From assembly GCA_035551675.1 (NCBI GenBank), contig DASZMV010000024.1, forward strand, positions 1-64,000: 64,000 nt of DNA, read 5' to 3'. The notes under the pieces were generated by a model, which did no database searches, was not told the origin of the DNA, and saw only the letters and a list, made by a program, of their open reading frames with translations. Below are positions 16,419 to 23,419 of the stretch, piece by piece (the stretch's first letter is position 1; each line of letters begins with the position of its first letter). The position numbers and the translations under genes were made by a program. Origin of the DNA: JAFECT01 sp035551675. GTDB lineage: Bacteria > Pseudomonadota > Alphaproteobacteria > Caulobacterales > Caulobacteraceae.

Positions 16419-17042
16419 ATGTATTCGCCCGACGCCTTTGCCGAGACCGACCGCGCCGAAATCGACAGGCTGATCGAGGCCGCGCGATTGGGCCTCCTGA
16501 TCACCCACGGATCGAACGGCCTCTTCGCAACCCATCTGCCGTTTCTCTACGACGCGTCGTCGAAGACGCTGACCGGACACATCGCGCGCGCCAATCCGCA
16601 GCCGACGATGGCCGGTGACGGCGAAGCCCTGGTCGTGCTGAGCGGCCCGGACGCCTACGTCTCTCCCCGCTGGTACGTGTCGAGCGCCCGGGATGGCCGC
16701 CACGTGCCGACCTGGAACTACGAGGCGGTGCATGTTTATGGCCGGCTGACCTGGTTCGAGGGCCGTGAACCGCTTTTGAGCGTCGTTCGGGCGCTGACCG
16801 AGCGCCATGAGGCCCATATCGCGCCGCCCTGGTCGGTGGACGAGGCCGACACCGGCTATGTCGACCGCCTGCTCGGCGCCATCGTGGGGCTGAGGATCGA
16901 GATCGTCCGCATCGAGGCGAAGCGGAAGCTGTCGCAGAACCGGCCTGCCGAAGATCGCACCGCCGTGATCGCCGCGCTGGAGGCGTCGGACAATCCGCGC
17001 GACCACGAGATCGCGGCGCGCATGCGCAGGCTCGCAAAGTGA
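16419..17042 (+). CDS. PaiB-like FMN-binding protein
   Basis: This 207-residue protein begins MYSPDAF and continues with ATHLPFLYD, GHIARANPQ and VPTWNYEAVHVYG, which are signatures of the PaiB family of split-barrel flavin-binding proteins. In Bacillus PaiB is described as a negative transcriptional regulator; elsewhere the role is unclear and FMN binding is the safer statement. The C-terminus KLSQNRP is also typical. It is monocistronic and convergent with the histone-like gene. Confidence 0.92.
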   Translation: MYSPDAFAETDRAEIDRLIEAARLGLLITHGSNGLFATHLPFLYDASSKTLTGHIARANPQPTMAGDGEALVVLSGPDAYVSPRWYVSSARDGRHVPTWNYEAVHVYGRLTWFEGREPLLSVVRALTERHEAHIAPPWSVDEADTGYVDRLLGAIVGLRIEIVRIEAKRKLSQNRPAEDRTAVIAALEASDNPRDHEIAARMRRLAK

Positions 17043-17080
17043 GGATTCGCCTGAAAAATAAGGGGTTCCAGACGTGCGAA

Positions 17081-17107
17081 GGGGGCCGGTGACGAGCACC
17101 GACCCCC
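17081..17107. terminator. Hairpin between convergent genes, possible terminator
   Basis: GGGGGCCGGTG and CACCGACCCCC pair around a 5-base loop, with one C-A mismatch in the stem. It lies between the convergent PaiB-like and histone-like genes. No T-run follows on either strand, so it is not a textbook intrinsic terminator. Confidence 0.45.
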
Positions 17108-17127
17108 AATCGACTTGTCGTCAGGTC

Positions 17128-17487
17128 TTAGGAAGCAGCCGGAGCCGCAGCGACCTTCTTGCGACGCGAGGCGGACTTGCGCTTCGCGGGTCTGCGCTTG
17201 GCAGCCTTGCGAGCAGTCTTCTTCGCGGCCTTGCGCTTGGCGGGAGCCTTGCGCTTGGAGGCGGACTTCCGCTTGGTGGTCTTGCGGGCGGTCTTCCGCT
17301 TCGCGGTCTTCTTGGCGGCCTTGCGGACGGTCTTGCGAGCCGTCTTCTTGGCAGCCTTGCGCTTCGGAGCGGCCTTACGCTTCTTGGCGGCTTTCCTCGG
17401 GGCCGCGGCGCGCTTGGCGACGGGCTTGCGCTTGGTCGCCTTGCGTTTCGCTTTGGCGGCCGGTTTCTTCGACTTACTCTTCACCAT
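17128..17487 (-). CDS. Histone H1-like Lys/Ala/Arg-rich DNA-binding protein
   Basis: A 119-residue protein made almost wholly of Lys, Arg and Ala with repeats such as KRKAAKKTARK, like the C-terminal tail of eukaryotic histone H1 and bacterial HC2/AlgP-type proteins. It is very basic and should bind DNA or RNA without sequence specificity. No globular domain is seen. I use the ATG at 17487 (MVKSKSKK); a GTG at 17499 with closer G-rich spacing would add four residues. The repeat length is likely variable between strains. Confidence 0.85.
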   Translation of the reverse strand: MVKSKSKKPAAKAKRKATKRKPVAKRAAAPRKAAKKRKAAPKRKAAKKTARKTVRKAAKKTAKRKTARKTTKRKSASKRKAPAKRKAAKKTARKAAKRRPAKRKSASRRKKVAAAPAAS

Positions 17488-17573
17488 GATATTCAGCACC
17501 CCCGGTTGGTTGCGATACGCACACGCGCGTATCCGGGCTGATACGATTCGAGAGTGTAACTACAACAAGTCAA

Positions 17574-18440
17574 ATGTCCAAAAACTCAATCCAAATAATC
17601 GCACGCGGTACTCGCTCGGATGTTGATACGGCGAGTGAAATTTTTGAGGCGGACTATCGTCTCGAAGCCCTCGGATTCAGCATTCTCGCCGAGAATGAAG
17701 AGCTAAACGTCTGGAGAATAGACGCTTTTCCGAACACCGAAGAAGAAGCTGAAGTTCTTGCCGAACACTTAAAAACAATCCGTACCCTGACGATAAAAAA
17801 AGTTCGCCTCGCGGACGCCGATTGGCTTGCAATGAGCCTCTCCGGACTGCCTCCGGTGCTCGAAGGGCGATTCGTTTTGTACGGAGAGCACGACTCATCG
17901 CGTGTTCCGATCAACGCGATCAGCCTCGAAATCGACGCCGGCGCCGCGTTCGGAACCGGTCATCACGGCACGACGGCGGGATGTTTGAGCGCCTTCGATC
18001 AACTGCTGAAACGCCGCCGTTTCGCGCGCGTGCTCGACGTCGGCAGCGGCACCGGCGTGCTCGCCATCGCCGCGGCGCGGACCGGATCGCGATCGGTGCT
18101 GGGCGTCGACATCGACGCGGTGTCGGTTCGCATCAGCCGGGAAAACGCGCGGCTGAACCGCGCCCGGGCGCGTTTTGTTCACGCTTCGGGGCTCGATGAC
18201 CCCACCGTACGTGCGGGCCGTCCCTACGATCTCGTCTTCGCCAACATCCTGGCGCGGCCGCTCGTTTGGCTCGCTCAGGACATCAGGTCGGCGTTGAAGC
18301 CCGGCGGCGTGGCGATCCTGTCCGGGCTCCTGCGCACGCAGGAGCGTCAGGTGAAGGCCGCCTATCTCGCGCGCGGCTTCGCGTTGGAGCAGCGCATCCC
18401 GCGCGACGCCTGGCAGACGCTGATCCTGCGCAAGCGCTGA
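17574..18440 (+). CDS. prmA: Ribosomal protein L11 methyltransferase
   Basis: This 288-residue SAM-dependent enzyme methylates ribosomal protein L11. The N-terminal third is the L11-binding domain. FGTGHHGTTAGCL (about 126-138) and the SAM motif VLDVGSGTGVLAIAA follow, then NILARPL where the catalytic NxxxxP-like loop of PrmA sits. The first 100 codons are visibly AT-richer than the rest of the gene and of the window (runs such as AAAAAAAG near 17801), so codon use changes inside the gene. The start has no strong ribosome binding site. Confidence 0.92.
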   Translation: MSKNSIQIIARGTRSDVDTASEIFEADYRLEALGFSILAENEELNVWRIDAFPNTEEEAEVLAEHLKTIRTLTIKKVRLADADWLAMSLSGLPPVLEGRFVLYGEHDSSRVPINAISLEIDAGAAFGTGHHGTTAGCLSAFDQLLKRRRFARVLDVGSGTGVLAIAAARTGSRSVLGVDIDAVSVRISRENARLNRARARFVHASGLDDPTVRAGRPYDLVFANILARPLVWLAQDIRSALKPGGVAILSGLLRTQERQVKAAYLARGFALEQRIPRDAWQTLILRKR

Positions 18441-18688
18441 TCGCCGGCCGATTGTGGCGGGCGGTTTCGGCTGCGTTCGCCACAATTCCGCACGTCTCGC
18501 CTCTTCGCACCTGCGAGAGCGCGACTCGGAACGGCTCCGTCGAAAACGACCATTCTGCGGCGACGCTCCGGTGAACCTGCGCCCTTGATCCTGCCGTTCG
18601 CGGTCCGACCGATCCGCTTCGCGACGGCGCACCGCCGACGGGGCCGCTCCGCTTTGCACCCGCGCACGAGGGGGACTAGAAAGCCTCC

Positions 18689-20503
18689 ATGCGCCAGACC
18701 TTCGATGAAACCACCGACCGCTCCTTCGGACCCAAGCATCTGCCTCGCGTGCGCGAGCGCATGGCGGCCCAGGGGCTCGACGGCTTCCTCGTCCCGCACG
18801 AGGACGAGCATCAGAACGAGTACCTGCCCAAGGCCAATGAGCGGCTGAGCTGGCTGACCGGCTTCACCGGATCGGCGGGCGCCGCGGTGGTGCTGAAGGA
18901 CAAGGCGGCGGTGTTCGTGGACGGCCGCTATACGCTCCAGGTCCGCGACCAGGTGGACGAGAGCGTGTTCGAGATCCGCGACCTCGTCGACGGCGGCGTG
19001 CCGCTCTACCTCGAGAGCGCCCCCGCGCACGGCGCGGTGATCGGCTACGATCCGAAACTGCATTCGCCCGATGCGCTGCACTGGTTGCGCGTCGCTGCGG
19101 AAAAAGCCGGCGCGACGCTAAAACCTGTGTCCCACAGCCCTTTGGATGAAGCATGGGGCAACGAACGTCCCGCCCAACCGCAGGCCGAAGTGGTTCCTCA
19201 CCCGCTCGAATTCACCGGTGAAGACTCCGCGTCCAAGCGCGAGCGGCTCGCTCACGCGCTGGAACAGGCGGGCGCCGATGCGGCGGTGCTCACCTCGCCC
19301 GCGGCGCTCGCGTGGCTGTTCAACGTGCGCGGCGGCGACGTGATCCGCACGCCGCTGCCGCTCGGCCAGGCGATCCTCAACAAGGACGGGTCGGCGCAGA
19401 TCTTCCTCGATCCGGCGAAGATCAGCGACCCGCTTCGCGCGTGGCTCGGCAACGGGGTCACGCTCGAGACCGACGCCGCCCTGCCCTCGGCGTTGGACAG
19501 CCTCAGCGGCGGCCGCGTGCTGGTCGACCCCTCGCAGTCGCCGGCCTGGTACTTCGACCGGCTCGAACGCGCCGGCGCCCACATCGTCCGCGGCCAGGAT
19601 CCGACCACCCTCGCGCGCGCCTGCAAGAACGACGTCGAGGTCGAAGGCTCGCGCCGCGCCCACGCCCGCGACGGCGCCGCCCTGACCCGGTTCCTGCACT
19701 GGGTCGCCACCGACGCTCAAGACGCGTTGCCGAGCGAGATCGAGATCGTGCAGAAGCTCGAAGGCTTCCGTGAGGCGACCGGCGCGCTGCGCGACCTCAG
19801 CTTCGACACCATCGCCGGCGCCGCCGCCAATGGCGCCATCGTCCACTATCGCCCGACCAAGCGGCTGGCCAAGTCGATGGAGCGCGGCTCGCTGCTGCTG
19901 GTCGACTCCGGCGCCCAGTACCTCGACGGCACCACCGACGTCACCCGCACCCTGGCCGTCGGCGAGCCCACGCAGGAGATGCGCGAGCGTTTCACCCTGG
20001 TGCTCAAGGGGCACATCGCCCTGGCCCGCGTCCGCTTTCCGCACGGCACCACCGGCAGCGCGATCGACTCTCTGGCGCGCGTGGCGCTGTGGGCTCACGG
20101 CCTCGACTACGACCACGGCACCGGCCACGGCGTCGGCAGCTATCTCGGGGTGCACGAAGGTCCTCAGCGCATCGCCAAGGCGCCCAGCACCGTGCCGCTG
20201 AAGCCGGGCATGATCGTTTCCAACGAGCCCGGCTACTACAAGACCGGCGAATACGGCATCCGCATCGAGAACCTGCAGGTGGTGACGCCGGCGACGCAGA
20301 TCGAAGGCGGCGAACGTCCGATGTTGGGATTCGAGACGCTGACTCTCGCGCCCATCGACCGCGCGCTCATCGAAAAGTCGCTGCTCGACGACGGCGAACG
20401 CGCATGGCTCGACGCCTATCATGCGCGTGTACTGAAGGTGATCGGTCCGCAGCTCGATTCCGCGGTTCGAGCGTGGCTCGAACAGGCCTGCGCGCCGATT
20501 TGA
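18689..20503 (+). CDS. Xaa-Pro aminopeptidase (M24B, aminopeptidase P family)
   Basis: This 604-residue peptidase removes N-terminal residues that precede proline. Two creatinase-like N-terminal domains (from RVRERMAAQGLDGFLVPHEDEHQ) precede the pita-bread catalytic domain. The five metal ligands are visible: Asp in LLLVDSGAQY, Asp in TTDVTRTL, His in GTGHGVGSYLGVHEGP, Glu in VSNEPGYYKTGEYGIRIENL and Glu in LGFETLTLAPID. The length of about 600 residues fits the long, eukaryote-like XPNPEP1 form found in alphaproteobacteria. It is monocistronic. Confidence 0.95.
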   Translation: MRQTFDETTDRSFGPKHLPRVRERMAAQGLDGFLVPHEDEHQNEYLPKANERLSWLTGFTGSAGAAVVLKDKAAVFVDGRYTLQVRDQVDESVFEIRDLVDGGVPLYLESAPAHGAVIGYDPKLHSPDALHWLRVAAEKAGATLKPVSHSPLDEAWGNERPAQPQAEVVPHPLEFTGEDSASKRERLAHALEQAGADAAVLTSPAALAWLFNVRGGDVIRTPLPLGQAILNKDGSAQIFLDPAKISDPLRAWLGNGVTLETDAALPSALDSLSGGRVLVDPSQSPAWYFDRLERAGAHIVRGQDPTTLARACKNDVEVEGSRRAHARDGAALTRFLHWVATDAQDALPSEIEIVQKLEGFREATGALRDLSFDTIAGAAANGAIVHYRPTKRLAKSMERGSLLLVDSGAQYLDGTTDVTRTLAVGEPTQEMRERFTLVLKGHIALARVRFPHGTTGSAIDSLARVALWAHGLDYDHGTGHGVGSYLGVHEGPQRIAKAPSTVPLKPGMIVSNEPGYYKTGEYGIRIENLQVVTPATQIEGGERPMLGFETLTLAPIDRALIEKSLLDDGERAWLDAYHARVLKVIGPQLDSAVRAWLEQACAPI

Positions 20504-20628
20504 GCCAATACTGAGCCCAATACTCCACTCTATTGCCGAGGCCTTCGCACTACGCGGAAATCCTTATCGTACAAGGGTTTCACTGTGGCGCCCGCAACCG
20601 GGTGGACCTGTGTCGCGCGATCTCGCAT

Positions 20629-20650
20629 ATTAGTAGCTATGACTACTAAT
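20629..20650. promoter_or_regulatory. Palindromic operator over the start codon of the TrmB-type regulator
   Basis: ATTAGTAG (20629-20636) and CTACTAAT (20643-20650) are perfect 8-base inverted arms; the 6-base centre contains the ATG at 20639. It is AT-rich in a GC-rich region. Placement over the start of a DNA-binding regulator gene suggests autoregulation. There is no ribosome binding site upstream, so the mRNA may be leaderless and the palindrome would then also cover the transcription start. Confidence 0.62.
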
Positions 20651-21481
20651 TCAGCCCCACCCGAACAGGCCCTGACAGCGCTCGGCTTCACCGAAATGGA
20701 GGCCGCGGTCTATTGCGAGCTGGTCCGCGGCGGACCCGCCACCGGCTATCGGCTTGGGCAGGCCATCGGCAAGGCGGCGGCCAACACCTACCAGGCCCTG
20801 GCCTCGCTCACCCAGAAGGGGGCGGTCCTGGTCGAGGACCGGGAGGCCAAGACCTATCGCGCCACGCCGCCGGCCGAGCTGCTGGCGGCCCTTGAGCGCG
20901 GCTTCGTGGACCGCCGGGCCCAGGCGATGGCCGCGCTCGAGGCCCTGAAGGCCGCCGCCCCGGACGACCGCCTCTACCAGCTCTCCACCTCCGCCCAGGT
21001 GTTCGAGCGCGCCGCCGCCATGATCCGCCGCGCCCAGGCGATCGTCCTGTTCGACCTGTTCCCGGGTCCGCTGGAGCGCCTAGCCCAGCCTCTCGCCCAG
21101 GCGCACGCCCGCAAACTCACCGTCACGGGCCTGACCTATGCCGCGCCGCCGGCGCTTCCCTTTCCGGTCGTGGCCTCCAACGCCACGGGCGTGGTGGCCG
21201 AGCGCTGGCCCGGGCAACAGATCAGCCTGGTGGTCGACGCGCGCGAACATCTGACCGCGCTGCTCTCGCTGGACGGCCGGTCGGTCCGTCATGCGGTCTG
21301 GAGCGACAGCGCCTACCTCGCCTGCCTGAAACACTCGGGTCTCGCCGCCGAGATTCGCGTCTCAGGTCTGCCGGAGGAAGAGGACCCGCTGAGCGCGCTC
21401 TCGCTCCTGCGCGCCTTTCCGCCCGGCTTGCGCACGCTGATCGGACCGCCCGAGCCAGCAGCCCACGGGGACGCGGCATGA
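20639..21481 (+). CDS. TrmB-family-like transcriptional regulator
   Basis: A 280-residue protein with an N-terminal winged helix (ALTALGFTEMEAAVYCELVR, then GYRLGQAIGKAAANTYQALA and a KGAVLVEDREAKTYRATPPA wing), as in TrmB regulators. The C-terminal part, like TrmB, has a PLD-like fold (AQAIVLFDLFPGPL, QQISLVVDAREHLTAL) that binds an effector in that family. I use the ATG at 20639 within the palindrome; a longer reading from 20585 lacks support. Its last four bases overlap the next start (ATGA), so it is translationally coupled to the protease-like gene. The likely effector is unknown. Confidence 0.85.
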   Translation: MTTNSAPPEQALTALGFTEMEAAVYCELVRGGPATGYRLGQAIGKAAANTYQALASLTQKGAVLVEDREAKTYRATPPAELLAALERGFVDRRAQAMAALEALKAAAPDDRLYQLSTSAQVFERAAAMIRRAQAIVLFDLFPGPLERLAQPLAQAHARKLTVTGLTYAAPPALPFPVVASNATGVVAERWPGQQISLVVDAREHLTALLSLDGRSVRHAVWSDSAYLACLKHSGLAAEIRVSGLPEEEDPLSALSLLRAFPPGLRTLIGPPEPAAHGDAA

Positions 21482-23301
21482 CGAGCGTCCGCATCCTCTG
21501 CGCCGTGCTCGTCCTGGCCTTCGGAGCGGCGCTTCCCGCGCGCGCGGATCAGATGTCCGACCTCGTCGATCGCTATGTCGCCTGGCGCGGCGGGGCCGCG
21601 TTCGAGCATCTGACCTCGGTGCATGCGACCGGCAAGCTCGAGACGGCGGGCCTCTCCGGATCAATCGAGGTCTGGAGCGAGCGCAACAACCGCCAGCGGA
21701 CCGACCTCGATCTCGGCGTGTTCAAGACCACCGCCGTCGTTGCCGACCCCGCCTGGGACATCACCGCCAGCGGTCAGATCGCGAACCTGTCGGACGCCGA
21801 AGTCCGCTACGCCCGGCGCGACGGCGCCCTTCGCTTTGCCGATGCCCTCCGCGGTCGCGGCGGCGCTACCGACCGTTATCTTGGAACCGAGACACGCGAC
21901 GGGCGGACCTGGGGCGTGATCCGCGTCAGCTTCGGCGACGAGGACACCTATGACGCCTTCATCGATCCCGCGAGCGGCGAACTCGACGGGCTGCGGGTCA
22001 TGGAGGACCGGCGCGGCCGCTTCGAGCGCTTCAGCGACTGGCGGCTTGTGGACGGCGTGCGCATGGCCTTCGTCGAGACCACCACCGCGGAGGTGAAGAC
22101 CGACGACTCCACCGTGCGGTTCGGCGCGATCTCGCTCGACAACAGCTTCCAGAACGCCCTGTTCAGACGGCCGGAAACGCTGCGCGCCTCGCCGTTCAAG
22201 GGCGGCGCGACCTCGACCGCCTGGATCCCTTTCGAGTTCTTCGGCGAGAACCGCATCTTCTTCCCGGCCAGGGTCAACGGCCGCGACACTGTCGTCCTGC
22301 TCGACAGCGGCGCCGAGGCCTCGGTGATCGACAAGACCTATGCATCGCAGATCGGCCTCGTCTCCGAGGGAACGCTGACCGCGCGCGGCGCCGGCGGCAC
22401 GGACTCCGCGGGCGTGATCAAGGACGTGACCATCGAGATCGGCGGCGTCGTACTCGACAAGCTCGCCATCGTCGCCATCGACATCGCGCCGGTCGGCGCG
22501 CGCATCGGCCATCCCCTGCCCTTCGTGCTCGGGGGCGAGGTGTTCAATGAGTTCGCCGTCGACATCGACTTTGCGCACCGCCGCCTCGCCTTCCGCGACC
22601 CCGCCCATTTGCAAAAGCCCGCAGGCGCAGTGGAGGTCCCCCTGAAAGCGGTGCAGGGCATCCGCGCGGTTCCGGTCTCGGTGGAGGGCGGCCCCGAGAC
22701 GATGTTCGACTTCGACCTCGGCAACGGCTCGCCGTTGCTCGTCTTTCCGGCCTATGCCGATCCGCACGGCCTGTTGAACGACCGCCGTTTGTCGATGGCG
22801 ATGAGCGGCGCCGTCGGCGGCGTGCATCCCGAGGACGAAGCGACCATCAAGCGCCTGCGCTTCGCCGGCGTCGACTTCCACGACGTGCCGACGGTCTTCC
22901 CCGGCGCGTCGAACGCGGGGCTGAACTCGAACCTGTCGCTGGGCAACGTCGGCCTGCCGATCATCGACCGCTTCCATGTGATCGTGGACTTCCCCCACGA
23001 CCGCGCCTGGCTGACGCCCGATGCGGAACGCGTCGCTCAGCCCTTCGCGAAGGACCGGCTGGGCCTGTCGATCGTGCCGCATGACGCCGATCTCGCGGTC
23101 GAGTACGTCTCGCCCGGAAGTCCCGCCGAGGCGATGGGCTTCAAGATCGGCGACCGCATCACTGAGATCGACCGCTCGCCCAAAGCCGCCTGGCCCTCGG
23201 ACTCCCTGCGCACCCTGGCTCAGCAGCCGGCCGGGACGGTGGTCGAGTTCACCCTGGGCGACGGGTCCGTCCGGCGTGTCCGGCTCGAGGACTATTTCTA
23301 A
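21478..23301 (+). CDS. Secreted retropepsin-like aspartyl protease with C-terminal PDZ domain
   Basis: This 607-residue protein has a 23-residue signal peptide ending ARA, a beta-rich N-terminal region of about 230 residues (YRAxxGG-like outer-membrane-lipoprotein fold), then two retropepsin-like halves. The first has VVLLDSGAEASVID (about residues 272-285), a good D-S/T-G site. The second has FDFDLGNGSPLLV (about 409-421), where DLG-N-G replaces DTG, so it may be impaired. A PDZ domain ends the protein (about 525-605; YVSPGSPAEAMGFKIGD). It is coupled to the TrmB-type regulator by an ATGA overlap. A periplasmic protease or peptide sensor is inferred. Confidence 0.85.
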   Translation: MTSVRILCAVLVLAFGAALPARADQMSDLVDRYVAWRGGAAFEHLTSVHATGKLETAGLSGSIEVWSERNNRQRTDLDLGVFKTTAVVADPAWDITASGQIANLSDAEVRYARRDGALRFADALRGRGGATDRYLGTETRDGRTWGVIRVSFGDEDTYDAFIDPASGELDGLRVMEDRRGRFERFSDWRLVDGVRMAFVETTTAEVKTDDSTVRFGAISLDNSFQNALFRRPETLRASPFKGGATSTAWIPFEFFGENRIFFPARVNGRDTVVLLDSGAEASVIDKTYASQIGLVSEGTLTARGAGGTDSAGVIKDVTIEIGGVVLDKLAIVAIDIAPVGARIGHPLPFVLGGEVFNEFAVDIDFAHRRLAFRDPAHLQKPAGAVEVPLKAVQGIRAVPVSVEGGPETMFDFDLGNGSPLLVFPAYADPHGLLNDRRLSMAMSGAVGGVHPEDEATIKRLRFAGVDFHDVPTVFPGASNAGLNSNLSLGNVGLPIIDRFHVIVDFPHDRAWLTPDAERVAQPFAKDRLGLSIVPHDADLAVEYVSPGSPAEAMGFKIGDRITEIDRSPKAAWPSDSLRTLAQQPAGTVVEFTLGDGSVRRVRLEDYF

Positions 23302-23419
23302 GGCCCCCATCTCGAAAGCCCCCTGTCGCGCCAGACCGTGGCATTCGCGCCACCGCGCCAGGGTTGCACTTGTTACGAGGACGCCAGTATCGTGACGCCG
23401 GCCTTTGGGGGGCGTGCGT

